Shown: positions 31,663 to 40,087 of the stretch, one piece after another
How the letters are laid out: every line of letters starts with the position of its first letter
Numbering within the stretch: the stretch's first letter is position 1
Assembly (NCBI RefSeq): GCF_041261205.1
Contig: NZ_JBGCCH010000042.1
Coordinates: 1-55,359 of the forward strand
DNA: 55,359 nt
From: Catenulispora sp. MAP5-51
Lineage (GTDB): Bacteria; Actinomycetota; Actinomycetes; Streptomycetales; Catenulisporaceae
Reading direction: 5' to 3'
The notes under the pieces: generated by a model
Told to the model about the DNA's origin: nothing
Database searches by the model: none
What the model saw: only the letters and a program-made list of their open reading frames with translations
Position numbers and translations under genes: made by a program

Positions 31663-32658
31663 TCAGCGCGCGAGCAGCTCCAGCGTGTCGACCACCCGGT
31701 TGGAGAACCCGTACTCGTTGTCGTACCAGGCGACCACCTTCACGTGCCGCCCCTCGACGCGGGTCAGCGCCGAGTCGAAGATCGACGACGCCGGGTTGCC
31801 GACGATGTCGGAGGAGACCAGCGGGTCCTCGGAGTACTCCAGGATGCCGGCGAGCCGGCCCCCGGCGGCCTCGCGGTAGGCGGTCAGCACGTCCTCGCGG
31901 GTCACGTCGCGCTCGACCGTGGTGTTCAGCTCCACGATCGAGCCGACCGGGACCGGCACCCGGATCGAGTCGCCGGACAGTTTGCCCGCCAGTCGCGGCA
32001 GCACCAGGCCGATGGCCTTGGCCGCGCCGGTGGTCGTCGGCACGATGTTGACCGCGGCGGCGCGGGCCCGGCGCGGGTCGCGGTGCGGACCGTCCTGGAG
32101 GTTCTGCTCCTGCGTGTAGGCGTGCACGGTGGTCATGAAGCCGTGCTCGATGCCGGCCAGGTCGTCCAGGACGGCGGCCAGCGGCGCCAGCGCGTTGGTG
32201 GTGCAGGACGCGTTGGAGACGACGGTGTGCGCGGCCGGGTCGTAGGCCTCGGTGTTGACGCCGTAGGCCAGGGTCACGTCGGCGCCGTCGGACGGCGCGC
32301 TGACCAGGACCTTCCGCGCGCCGGCATCCAGGTGGGCGCTCGCGGCCTTGGCGGCGGTGAAGCGGCCGGTGGCCTCCAGCACGATGTCCACGCCGAGGTC
32401 GGCCCACGGCAGCTGCGCCGGCTCGCGCTCGGCGAGCACGGTGATCCGCTGCTCGTCGACGACCAGGACGTTGCCGTCGACCCGCACCGGGCGGCCCAGG
32501 CGCCCGGCGGTGGTGTCGAAGGCCAGGAGCCGGGCCAGCGCGGTGGGGTCGGTGAGGTCGTTGACCGCGACGACCTCCAGGTCGCTGCCCCGCTCCAGCA
32601 GGGCGCGGAGCACGTTGCGGCCGATGCGGCCGAAGCCGTTGACGGCGATGCGAGTCAT
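31663..32658 (-). CDS. gap: Glyceraldehyde-3-phosphate dehydrogenase, type I
   Basis: A 331-aa glycolytic enzyme converting glyceraldehyde-3-phosphate to 1,3-bisphosphoglycerate with NAD. The Rossmann motif is IAVNGFGRIGRNVLRAL. The catalytic Cys is in SNASCTTNALAP near residue 150, with the partner His in MTTVHAYTQEQNL. The C-terminus has WYDNEYGFSNRVVDTL. AAAGGA precedes ATG 32658. It stands alone, not with pgk and tpi, so it is likely a second copy. A run of C residues (31643-31651) and GGGGCCCGG lie after the stop. Confidence 0.95.
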   Translation of the reverse strand: MTRIAVNGFGRIGRNVLRALLERGSDLEVVAVNDLTDPTALARLLAFDTTAGRLGRPVRVDGNVLVVDEQRITVLAEREPAQLPWADLGVDIVLEATGRFTAAKAASAHLDAGARKVLVSAPSDGADVTLAYGVNTEAYDPAAHTVVSNASCTTNALAPLAAVLDDLAGIEHGFMTTVHAYTQEQNLQDGPHRDPRRARAAAVNIVPTTTGAAKAIGLVLPRLAGKLSGDSIRVPVPVGSIVELNTTVERDVTREDVLTAYREAAGGRLAGILEYSEDPLVSSDIVGNPASSIFDSALTRVEGRHVKVVAWYDNEYGFSNRVVDTLELLAR

Positions 32659-32804
32659 GGGTGATGTCCTTTCGATTTCTCAGTCATCACGAGTCTGGCT
32701 TCCGCCCGAACGCGGTGGCAGTGGCGTGGTCGCCATTGTTCGCAAGGATCGCGCCAGGGTGACCTGGCTATCTCGCAGCGACCTGGCCACTCGCAGCGCC
32801 CCGG

Positions 32805-33797
32805 CTACTCGCCCCGGGTGAACGTCCGCCGGTACTCGCTCGGCGTCGTGCCGAGGACGCGCTGGAAGTGCGAGCGCAGATTCGTGCCGGTGCCGAGCCC
32901 GACGTCGTTCGCGATCTGCTCGATGCTGCGCTGCGAGCGCTCCAGCAGCTCGCGCGCCAGGTCGACGCGGGCACGCGTGACCCACTGCATCGGGGTGTAG
33001 CCGGTGTCCTCGATGAAGCGCCGCGAGAACGTGCGCGGGGAGACCGCCGCGTGCTCGGCGAGGCTTTCCAGGCTGAGCGGGTCGCCGAGCCGATGCAGGG
33101 CCCACTCGCGGGTGGCGGCGAAGCGCTCGCCGAGTGGCTCGGGCACGCTGCGCGGCACGTACTGCGCCTGGCCGCCGCTGCGGTAGGGCGCCGCGACCAG
33201 CCGCCGCGCCGCGTGGTTCGCCGCGGACACCCCGAGGTCGCCGCGCAGGATGTGCAGGCACAGGTCGATGCCCGAGGCGGCGCCGGCCGAGGTCAGGACG
33301 CTGCCTTCGTCGACGAACAGGACGTTCTCGTCGACGCGGATCGCCGGATGCCGCTGGGCCAGGATGCGCGTGTAGTGCCAGTGCGTCGTCGCGCGCTTGC
33401 CGTCCAGCAGGCCGGTGGCCGCCAGGGCGAAGGCCCCGGTGGAGATCGCGGCCAGCCGCACGCCCCGGCGGTGCGCGGCGAGCAGCGCCTCGACCACGGC
33501 CGGCGGCGGCTCGTCCCGGTCGGGATTGCGGTAGCCGGGGATGAAGGCGATGTCGGCCCACGCCAGCGCCTCCAGACCGTGCGCCACGTGGTAGGCCAGA
33601 CCGTCGCCGCCGGTCACCAGGCCCGGCGCCGCGCCGCAGACCCGGACCTCGTACGGCATGCTGGCGCGGGTCGTGAACACCTGCGCCGGGATGCCGACGT
33701 CCAGCGGCTTGGCGCCTTCCAGGACCAGGACCGCGATGCGGCGCAGGCGCGCAGGCGGCGCGGTCCCGTCCGCGTCGGGAACCTCTCGGTCGGCCAT
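32805..33797 (-). CDS. GlxA-family AraC-type transcriptional regulator
   Basis: A 330-aa protein from ATG 33797. The N-terminal domain (residues 20-195) is DJ-1/PfpI-like: IAVLVLEGAKPLDVGIPAQVF, AFIPGYRN, then LAAISTGAFALAATGLLDGKRATTHW. The Cys nucleophile of active DJ-1 proteases is replaced here by Ser/Thr (ISTGA), as in regulators. The C-terminal domain (about 215-325) carries two AraC helix-turn-helices: SLESLAEHAAVSPRTFSRRFIEDTG and SIEQIANDVGLGTGTNLRSHFQRVLGTTPSEYRR. Longer open frames upstream are GC artefacts. Target unknown; gap lies downstream on the same strand. Confidence 0.9.
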   Translation of the reverse strand: MADREVPDADGTAPPARLRRIAVLVLEGAKPLDVGIPAQVFTTRASMPYEVRVCGAAPGLVTGGDGLAYHVAHGLEALAWADIAFIPGYRNPDRDEPPPAVVEALLAAHRRGVRLAAISTGAFALAATGLLDGKRATTHWHYTRILAQRHPAIRVDENVLFVDEGSVLTSAGAASGIDLCLHILRGDLGVSAANHAARRLVAAPYRSGGQAQYVPRSVPEPLGERFAATREWALHRLGDPLSLESLAEHAAVSPRTFSRRFIEDTGYTPMQWVTRARVDLARELLERSQRSIEQIANDVGLGTGTNLRSHFQRVLGTTPSEYRRTFTRGE

Positions 33798-33869
33798 GAC
33801 CGCCAGGCTATCGCCGCCGCGCCGAGCCCTGCGGTGTATGGTGCGGGAGCTGAGACCAGTGGGGGAGCT

Positions 33870-35108
33870 GTGGCTGAGAAGCGTCAACCGGCGGGTGGCC
33901 TGGGACGGTTTCGTCTGAAGCGGCTCTTGGCGACCGCGTACTACATGGACAAGGGGCTGCTCGGCGTCCCGGCCGACAGGCCGGAGACCGCCCCGCTGGC
34001 AGACCTGGTCGCCGAGATCGCCCGCGCGATCCGCGTCGACGCGCCGGCGCAGCTTCTGGTGAGCCCCTACGCCGAGGTCGCCATTTCCGGGGACACACCA
34101 GAGGATCTGACGCTGTATGTAGGTGCGCCGTTCGTACTGGGACTGCCGATCGTCGAGCTCAAAACGGTGCTGGCCCACTGCATGGCGTCGCTGGGGCAGC
34201 CGCATCCGGCGCTCGCCGACGCACTCGTCCGCAGCACAGATCGGATCCAGGGCAGCCTGGACTTTTTCGGCCCGCAAACAGCGATGGGCCGTCGCTATCG
34301 GCGGTTTCTCGACGGCAGCGCCGAGGCCCGCTCGGACCTCGCACGCTATGCCGATCGGGCGGCCGCGGCGATGGCGGGATCCCAGGAGCGGGCTCAAGCC
34401 GCGCTCATCCATGCCCGGGCGCTCACCGAGCACTTCGTGGATTACGCCCCGCGCTACCTGGTTGTCGGTTCTGAGCCGCTCCAAGACCTTTACTCGAACT
34501 GGCTGCGCGTCGCGGCCCAGCCGGTCCCCGACTGGGCCGTCAACTCCAAGCCGGCGGTGAACCCGCTGATCCCGGCGGAGTGCGTCCCGCTCATCGCGGC
34601 CCTGCCCGAGGACGACAACGACACACTGGTGGCAGCCATCGATGTGGACCCGGACGACGCCATCGGCTTCGACTACGAGGTGGGCTGTCAGGACGTCATC
34701 GAGGGGGCCGGGCACCTGCTGGAGCGCGAGGCGACTCCGGTCGACGTGGTCGGTCTGGTCGCGGATGGACGCGGCGCGGAGCTCATCGCGGAATGGGACC
34801 GGGCCACCGCCGCGAGACTCGCCGCGCTGCCGGGCGCGTACCTGATCGAATCGTTCCTCGCCCGGCACGGGACGGCGCTGACCGTCGGCGAAATGTTCGC
34901 GACCTTCATCCCCGGCCTCGCCTGCCGCTACGGATACGACTACGACCCGGTGCTGTGCCCGGGTGTGCTCACGGCGGAGGGCCGGCCCGGCATCGAGATC
35001 TACCCGGCCATCGGCGGCGCGGTCGGCGGGGACACCGCCGCGGTGGCCGAGCTGATGATGCGGCTTGCCGACGGCGGCTCGGGTTCGCTGAGCGACTCAG
35101 GCTTCTGA
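33870..35108 (+). CDS. M48-like protein with degraded zinc motif
   Basis: A 412-aa protein. GTG 33870 follows GGGGAG. Residues about 60-100 (PYAEVAISGDTPEDLTLYVGAPFVLGLPIVELKTVLAHCMASLGQPHP) line up with the M48 peptidase region, in which ELKAVLAHELGH would be expected. Here HExxH has become HCMAS, so zinc catalysis is lost. No membrane helices are evident. The C-terminal half is alpha-helical with a Tyr/Asp-rich stretch (CRYGYDYDPVLCPG). It overlaps the convergent TetR gene by 12 bases. The M48 relationship is my reading of the spacing and context and is not certain. Confidence 0.6.
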   Translation: MAEKRQPAGGLGRFRLKRLLATAYYMDKGLLGVPADRPETAPLADLVAEIARAIRVDAPAQLLVSPYAEVAISGDTPEDLTLYVGAPFVLGLPIVELKTVLAHCMASLGQPHPALADALVRSTDRIQGSLDFFGPQTAMGRRYRRFLDGSAEARSDLARYADRAAAAMAGSQERAQAALIHARALTEHFVDYAPRYLVVGSEPLQDLYSNWLRVAAQPVPDWAVNSKPAVNPLIPAECVPLIAALPEDDNDTLVAAIDVDPDDAIGFDYEVGCQDVIEGAGHLLEREATPVDVVGLVADGRGAELIAEWDRATAARLAALPGAYLIESFLARHGTALTVGEMFATFIPGLACRYGYDYDPVLCPGVLTAEGRPGIEIYPAIGGAVGGDTAAVAELMMRLADGGSGSLSDSGF

Positions 35109-35705
35109 CAGCATGCCCGAGGCCACGGGCCGCAACCCGTCACGGATGACCGCGAACATCTGATCCCGCCGCTCGGCCGGCCAGCCCGCGTCCTGGGCGG
35201 TCCGGGCCACGCAGCACACGATCATCGCCACGTCCGAGTAGTCCGCGTCCGCCCGCACCTCGCCGGAGGCGATGGCGCGCTCGGTCAGAGCCTGTCCGGC
35301 CTCCCGCAGCTCCATCAGCCGGCCGTGCAGCCTGGTGGTCTCGTCGCTCTTCAGGGCGTGCATCAGCGACCTGAAGATCCCCGGCGTCGAGGCGTTGTGC
35401 ACCATGAACGTGTGCAGCCACGTCATCAGGGCCTGGCCGGGGGGTTCGGCCGTGGCCAGTTCGCGGGCGATCGCCGTGAGCTTCTCGTACTCCTCGGAGA
35501 ACACCGCGTCGGCCAGCTGGTCCCGGGTCGGGAAGTGGCGGTACAGGGTGCCGATGCCCACTCCGGCGCGGCGGGCGACGTCCTCCAGCGAGAAGTCCGT
35601 GCCGTGCTCGGCGAAGGCCACCCGGGCGGCGGTCAGCAGCCGCTCGTAGTTCCGCCGCGCGTCGGCGCGCATCGGCCGCGGCTCCGCCGCCTTGGGGGTG
35701 CTCAT
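35097..35705 (-). CDS. TetR-family regulator
   Basis: A 202-aa regulator. The head RADARRNYERLLTAARVAFAEHGTDFSLEDVARRAGVGIGTLYRHFPTRDQLADAVF is the classic AcrR/TetR helix-turn-helix. The C-terminal part, with PPGQALMTWLHTFMVHNASTPGIFRSL and RADADYSDVAMIVCCVARTA, is of the TetR_C_SBD type common in Streptomyces. It is divergent from the SigE-family sigma gene across 227 bases. Whether it regulates it is unknown. Confidence 0.88.
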   Translation of the reverse strand: MSTPKAAEPRPMRADARRNYERLLTAARVAFAEHGTDFSLEDVARRAGVGIGTLYRHFPTRDQLADAVFSEEYEKLTAIARELATAEPPGQALMTWLHTFMVHNASTPGIFRSLMHALKSDETTRLHGRLMELREAGQALTERAIASGEVRADADYSDVAMIVCCVARTAQDAGWPAERRDQMFAVIRDGLRPVASGMLSEA

Positions 35706-35932
35706 GGGGTCTCCTCAGGATGCTGATGTGCCCGACCGGGGGAGGCCGAAGTCCCTGCCGCTCGTCGGGGACCATTCTGGCGCAGCCGGTGCGGTGTCTC
35801 CACTTGGTATGTGCTCGGCCGAAAAACCCGGCGCCGGCTCTCAACTTCCACGCCGCTCCGAGGCTCTACCCAGTGAGCGTGCCGGGGGAGCCGGTGCGCG
35901 GGGCGAGGAAAAGGAGAGCGAGGTGCCGCCGA

Positions 35933-36454
35933 ATGGCGCTCACCGAGCATGAGGAGCAGGCGTTCTGGGAGTTCGTGGCGAGCCGCCGGCAGGCTCTGGT
36001 GCGCACCGCGTACCTGCTGGCCGGGGATCACGGGCACGCCGAGGACTTCGTTCAGGACGCGCTGATCCGCGCCCACCGCAACTGGCGGCGCATCGAGCGT
36101 GCCGACCAGCCCGAGGTGTATGTGCGGCGGATCATCGTCAACCTGGCGAACTCCTGGTGGCGCCGTGCGGTGCGGCACCGGACGCACGTCGCCTGGGAGC
36201 CGCCGGACCGGCCGGACGAGCACGACGGCCACGCCGCGGTGGATCGCGAGGACGAACTGTGGCGCGCCCTGGCGACGCTGCCCGCGGGCATGCGCGCCGT
36301 GGTCGTCCTGCGTTACTACGAGGACCTCTCGGAGGCCGAGACCGCGGCGCTGCTGGGCAAGTCGCTCGGGACGGTGAAGAGCCAGGCCTCGCGCGGACTG
36401 GTGCGGATGCGCGAGGCGCTGTCCGAGTCCCGGGCCGACGTCTCGATTCGATAG
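35933..36454 (+). CDS. SigE-family (ECF-type) RNA polymerase sigma factor
   Basis: A 173-aa sigma factor of the actinobacterial SigE family. Region 2 reads EFVASRRQALVRTAYLLAGDHGHAEDFVQDALIRAHRNWRRI with the following PEVYVRRIIVNLANSWWRR. Region 4 reads LPAGMRAVVVLRYYEDLSEAETAALLGKSLGTVKSQASRGLVRMREAL. ATG 35933 has GCGAGG upstream. Only 14 bases separate its stop from the MltG-like gene, so they form one operon. Members of this family usually sit next to a membrane protein that could act as an anti-sigma or output gene. Confidence 0.92.
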   Translation: MALTEHEEQAFWEFVASRRQALVRTAYLLAGDHGHAEDFVQDALIRAHRNWRRIERADQPEVYVRRIIVNLANSWWRRAVRHRTHVAWEPPDRPDEHDGHAAVDREDELWRALATLPAGMRAVVVLRYYEDLSEAETAALLGKSLGTVKSQASRGLVRMREALSESRADVSIR

Positions 36455-36468
36455 AGGAGGAGTCAGCC

Positions 36469-37740
36469 ATGATCGACGAGGAACCCGGAGGCTTCGGCGG
36501 GTTCGAGGAAGAGGTCTCCAGCATGCTTCACAACCGCGCCGCGCGGCACCCGGACCACACCGATCCGGTCGGGATCACCAAGCGGCACCTGAAGGCGGCC
36601 AGGCAGAGGCGGCGGACCGTGCTCGGCGCGAGCACCGCGCTCGCGGTGACCGGCGGCGCGGTGTTCGGGCTCTACGGCGTGCACTCGCCCTCTCAGAGCG
36701 CCGGCGTCGGCGTCGTCAAACCCGCCAAGAACACCGCCTCCGGTCCCGACAACACGGCCGCGGCCGACTACACCGCCGGGGGCGACTGCGCGGTGAGCGA
36801 GAAGGTGCCGGTGGACGTCCCGCGCGGCGCGACCAGTCAGCAGATCGCGGACGCGTTGGTCATCGCCGGAGTCGTGCAGAACGCGCAGGCGTATCTCGAC
36901 GCGGTGAAGCAGGATCAGACCCGGACCGACATCCCGCCGGGCACCTACGTGATCTGTCCGCGGATGTCCGGCTCCAATGCGGTGGTGGAGCTGTCGAAGC
37001 GGTCGAACCTGTCGGACGCCTCGGTGGTCATCGTCCAGCCCCACGAGTGGGCCAAGGACGTCATCGCCAGCCTGACCGACAAGCGCAAGTGGAAGCAGGC
37101 CGACTTCGACGCGGCCATCGCGCAGAACACCATCGGGCTGCCGGCGTGGTCGGTCGACTCGACCAGTCACCATTTCACGGTCGAAGGGATGCTCGAGCCG
37201 GGCACCTACACCATCACCTCCGCCGACACGCCGCAGAGCATGCTGCGGCAGATGGTCGCGAATCGGATGGACTTCCTGAAGAGCATCAACTTCGTGACCC
37301 AGGCGGGTTTCCTGGACTGCGGCCCCGCCAAGTGCACGCCGGAGCAGGTTCTGACCGTCGCCTCGATCGCCGAGAGCGAGAACCAGGGCGGCCCCGACCT
37401 GTATAACGGCGACCACATGGCCGAGGGCATGTACTCGCGCCTGAAGTCCAACGACTACCTGACTGTGGACTCCACCGCGCTGTACTACATCGGCCATCTC
37501 CCGGCCGGCCGGCTCCCGACCGCGGCCCAGGTCCAGGACCCGAGCAACCCGTACTCGACCTACGCGCCGCACCACGGTCTGCCCCCGACGCCGGTGTCCA
37601 TCCCTTCGGACGCCATGATCCAGGCGGCTCTGGCACCGTCGCACGACGGCGTCTACTACTGGTGCACCACCAAGGGCGGCATCCAGTTCTTCACGAAGAG
37701 CCAGCCGGCGGAGCGTGACAAGGTCTGCTCCGGGCAGTAG
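36469..37740 (+). CDS. mltG: Membrane-anchored MltG-like endolytic transglycosylase next to a sigma factor
   Basis: A 423-aa protein. Residues 1-45 are cytoplasmic (FEEEVSSMLHNRAARHPDHTD, then RHLKAARQRRR), similar to the short cytoplasmic heads of SigE-partner proteins. One membrane helix spans about 48-68. The rest matches MltG/YceG: a LysM-like part (VPRGATSQQIADALVIAGVVQNAQAYL), PGTYTI, and LTVASIAESENQGG near residue 303 with the candidate catalytic Glu, then LPAGRLPTAAQVQDPSNPYSTYAPHHGLPPTPVSIPS. MltG cuts nascent glycan strands. GAGGAGG precedes ATG 36469. The combination suggests sigma-controlled wall remodelling, or an anti-sigma/enzyme fusion. Confidence 0.82.
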   Translation: MIDEEPGGFGGFEEEVSSMLHNRAARHPDHTDPVGITKRHLKAARQRRRTVLGASTALAVTGGAVFGLYGVHSPSQSAGVGVVKPAKNTASGPDNTAAADYTAGGDCAVSEKVPVDVPRGATSQQIADALVIAGVVQNAQAYLDAVKQDQTRTDIPPGTYVICPRMSGSNAVVELSKRSNLSDASVVIVQPHEWAKDVIASLTDKRKWKQADFDAAIAQNTIGLPAWSVDSTSHHFTVEGMLEPGTYTITSADTPQSMLRQMVANRMDFLKSINFVTQAGFLDCGPAKCTPEQVLTVASIAESENQGGPDLYNGDHMAEGMYSRLKSNDYLTVDSTALYYIGHLPAGRLPTAAQVQDPSNPYSTYAPHHGLPPTPVSIPSDAMIQAALAPSHDGVYYWCTTKGGIQFFTKSQPAERDKVCSGQ

Positions 37741-37758
37741 GAATCAGGAGTCTGAGTC

Positions 37759-37790
37759 GTCGAGCCCGGACCTTCCGGTCCGGGCTCGAC
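37759..37790. terminator. Strong hairpin terminator after the mltG-like gene
   Basis: GTCGAGCCCGGACC (37759-37772) and GGTCCGGGCTCGAC (37777-37790) form a perfect 14-bp stem with a TTCC loop. It starts 19 bases after the stop and has no U tract. Confidence 0.85.
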
Positions 37791-37832
37791 CGGTGCGGCG
37801 GTGCTGCTCCCGCTGCTGGCGAGCCTAGCGTA

Positions 37833-37842
37833 ATCAATTGAT
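37833..37842. promoter_or_regulatory. Palindrome upstream of the MetE-like promoter
   Basis: ATCAATTGAT is a perfect 10-bp palindrome located 12 bases upstream of the -35 element at 37855. Its AT-richness in a GC-rich genome suggests a binding site, perhaps for a MarR-type regulator. The protein is unknown. Confidence 0.4.
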
Positions 37843-37854
37843 CACTTTGGGTTA

Positions 37855-37883
37855 TTGACGGCGTGGTGCGGGGTCCCTAGGTT
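37855..37883 (+). promoter_or_regulatory. Promoter of a leaderless operon
   Basis: TTGACG (37855-37860) and TAGGTT (37878-37883) are 17 bases apart. The ATG at 37891 is seven bases after the -10 and has no ribosome site upstream, so transcription should start at or within a base of the start codon. Confidence 0.65.
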
Positions 37884-37890
37884 TTCGCTT

Positions 37891-38955
37891 ATGCCCATTC
37901 CCACTGAGCCGATCGGCAGCATCCCGCGCTCCGCCGAACTCCTGGCCGCCATGTCAGCCCACGAAGACGGCCGCCTGGACGGGCAGGGCCTGGCCGACGC
38001 CGTCGACCAGGCCGTCGCCGTCACCATCAAGACCATGGAGGCCGCCGGGTCGCCGGTGGTCACCGACGGCGAGCAGGGAAAGCCGAGCTTCGCCACCTAC
38101 CCGATCGCAGGGCTCGAAGGCCTGAGCCCGGACGGCGTCGTCATCCCGTTCGCCGACGGCCACCAGCGGCAGCTGCCGCATCTGACCTCCGGACCGTTCC
38201 GCTACCAGCAGCACGCCGCCGGCTACCTGAAGCAGGCGCTGACGCACGCCGGCGTCCCGGTCAAGCAGGCCGTGATCGCCCCCTCGGCGCTGAGCCTGCT
38301 CTACCCGGCCGCCGGGATCGACGGCTATCCGCGCGAGAAGTTCCTCGCCGACCTCGCCGACCAGGCCGAGGCCGACATCCGCGGCTGCCTGGACGCCGGC
38401 GCGCACAGCGTGCAGCTCGACTTCACCGAGGGGCGGCTCTCGCTCAAGCTCGATCCCAGCGGGGGAGTGCTGGAGGACTTCATCGCGCTGAACAACCTCG
38501 TGCTCGACCGGTTCACCGACGCCGAACGGGCCCGGATCGGCGTCCACACCTGCCCCGGCGGCGACCAGGACTCCACCCACAGCCTCGACGTCGACTACGC
38601 CGGGCTGCTGCCCCAGCTGTTCCGCCTGCACGCCGGCTCGTTCTACGTCCAGCTGGCCAGCGAGGCCGATCCCGACCGGGTGCTCGCCACGGTCGCCGAG
38701 CACCTGCCGGAGCGGGCCCGGGTGTTCGTGGGCGTCATCGACCCGATCGATCCCCGGGTGGAGACGCCGGAGGAAGTCAGGGACCGGATCCTCACCGCCG
38801 CGCGCCACCTCCCGGCCGACCGCCTGGGCACCTGCGACGACTGCGGGTTCTCGCCGTTCGCCGACGACACCTCCACGTCCCGCCAGACCGCCTTCGCCAA
38901 GATCCGCGCCAGGGTCGAGGGCACCGCCCTGGCCGCCGAGCAGCTGGGGGTGTGA
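37891..38955 (+). CDS. MetE C-terminal-domain-like methyltransferase (UROD/MetE family)
   Basis: A 354-aa TIM-barrel protein of the cobalamin-independent methionine synthase/epoxyalkane:CoM transferase type. It opens PTEPIGSIPRSAELL, as MetE-C-like proteins do. The zinc ligands can be read as H and C in GVHTCPGGD (near residue 214) and C in LGTCDDCGFSPF near residue 315. The family uses zinc-bound thiols as nucleophiles; it may act on an unusual thiol or small epoxide. It lacks the N-terminal half of true MetE. The downstream AhpD-like gene starts within its stop codon, so they are a unit. Confidence 0.85.
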   Translation: MPIPTEPIGSIPRSAELLAAMSAHEDGRLDGQGLADAVDQAVAVTIKTMEAAGSPVVTDGEQGKPSFATYPIAGLEGLSPDGVVIPFADGHQRQLPHLTSGPFRYQQHAAGYLKQALTHAGVPVKQAVIAPSALSLLYPAAGIDGYPREKFLADLADQAEADIRGCLDAGAHSVQLDFTEGRLSLKLDPSGGVLEDFIALNNLVLDRFTDAERARIGVHTCPGGDQDSTHSLDVDYAGLLPQLFRLHAGSFYVQLASEADPDRVLATVAEHLPERARVFVGVIDPIDPRVETPEEVRDRILTAARHLPADRLGTCDDCGFSPFADDTSTSRQTAFAKIRARVEGTALAAEQLGV

Positions 38956-39533
38956 CGGTGCCGCACATAGACCTGGGCAACGACGAGCCGGGCATCCGCT
39001 CGCTGTTCTTCTACCGGCCGGAGACCGCCGTACCGCTGAGCGAGCTGGCCGAGATCCTGTTGCGCGGCCCCAACTCGCTGGAGCGCTGGGAGCGCGAGCT
39101 GATCGCCACGCACGTCTCCACACTCAACGAGTGCAAGTTCTGCTCCACCAGCCACGCCGCCTTCACCGCGGCCCAGCTCCCCGAGGGCCTGGACCTGCCG
39201 ACCATCCGCGCCGACCTCGCCGCGGCCCCGATCAGCGACAAACTCAAAGCCCTGCTGGACATCGCGGCCGCGGTCCAGCGAGGAGGCCGCGAGGTCACCC
39301 CCGAGCTGGTGGAGCGCTCCCGCGCCGCCGGAGCCGGCGACGAGGAGATCCACGACACCGTGCTGATCGCCGCCGCGTTCTGCATGTACAACCGCTACGT
39401 CGACGGCCTGGCCACCGTGGCCCCGGACGACCCGGCGGGGTACGCGGCCGGGGCGAAGGTGATCGCGGCGCAGGGATACCTGCCCACGATCGACGCCGCT
39501 CGGGCGCACCGGGAGCAGGTCTCGGCGGGCTGA
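38952..39533 (+). CDS. AhpD/carboxymuconolactone decarboxylase-like protein
   Basis: A 193-aa helical protein. The CxxC with proton relay is in NECKFCSTSHAAF near residue 61, as in AhpD-like peroxidase-associated proteins. SLFFYRPETAVPLSELAEILLRGPNSLERWERELIATHVSTLN is the standard lead-in. GTG 38952 overlaps the upstream TGA (GTGA). Coupling to the MetE-like enzyme suggests a redox partner of a thiol-based reaction. GTG 38958 is an alternative start. Confidence 0.85.
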   Translation: MTVPHIDLGNDEPGIRSLFFYRPETAVPLSELAEILLRGPNSLERWERELIATHVSTLNECKFCSTSHAAFTAAQLPEGLDLPTIRADLAAAPISDKLKALLDIAAAVQRGGREVTPELVERSRAAGAGDEEIHDTVLIAAAFCMYNRYVDGLATVAPDDPAGYAAGAKVIAAQGYLPTIDAARAHREQVSAG

Positions 39534-39634
39534 ACTACGGACGCGGCGGTGCGTCGGACTGGTTTTTCGGCGCGCCGGCGCGCTGGTGGCTGTTCTTCGT
39601 GCGGGTGCGGGTGCGGCTGGTGTGGGACCACCCC

Positions 39635-40003
39635 TCACTCAGGAAGCTGACGGACCTCCAGTGCCGTGCGCAGTGCGCGCGCCTCCTCGGTGGAGAGCTG
39701 CTCCAGGAAGTGGACGAACGAGACGGTCTGGTTGTCGCTGGTGGCCAGGGCGTCGCACATCAGGCGGGCGGTGTAGGACTCGCGGGAGCTGATTGCCTCG
39801 TAGGCGTAGGCGCGGCCGGTGCGTTGGCGGCGGAGCCAGCCTTTGCGGCGGAGTTTCTCCATGACGGTCAGGACGGTGGTGTAGGCGAGTTCCCGGTCCG
39901 TGTTCAGGTCGGAGAGGACGTCGCGGACCAGGACCGGGCGGTTGTACCGCCATACGCGGTCCATCACTTGCGCTTCCAATTCGCCGAACTGCCGCAGAGC
40001 CAC
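39635..40003 (-). CDS. blaI: BlaI/MecI-family transcriptional repressor
   Basis: A 122-aa winged-helix repressor from GTG 40003. It has the BlaI pattern FGELEAQVMDRVWRYNRPVLVRDVLSDLNTDRELAYTTVLTVMEKLRRKGWLRRQRTGRAYAYEAISSRESY and a dimerisation tail. No BlaR/MecR metallo-receptor follows, as is common for stand-alone actinobacterial BlaI. A palindrome CTACT-N6-AGTAG at 40060-40075 in the divergent gap is its likely operator. It is divergent from the serine recombinase. Confidence 0.9.
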   Translation of the reverse strand: MALRQFGELEAQVMDRVWRYNRPVLVRDVLSDLNTDRELAYTTVLTVMEKLRRKGWLRRQRTGRAYAYEAISSRESYTARLMCDALATSDNQTVSFVHFLEQLSTEEARALRTALEVRQLPE

Positions 40004-40059
40004 GACAGGCAGCGTAAACGAGTCGCGCGGGATTGTCGTGGGTCTTGTGACTTCAATAT

Positions 40060-40075
40060 CTACTAGGTGCAGTAG
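40060..40075. promoter_or_regulatory. Putative BlaI box
   Basis: CTACTAGGTGCAGTAG is an inverted repeat of five-base arms in the 84-base divergent gap between blaI and the recombinase gene. BlaI/MecI boxes are built on TACTAC/GTAGTA-type half sites. A related sequence ACTACGGTGCGTAGT lies at 44076-44090 in front of the sedolisin gene. Confidence 0.5.
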
Positions 40076-40087
40076 TAGCTTGACTGC

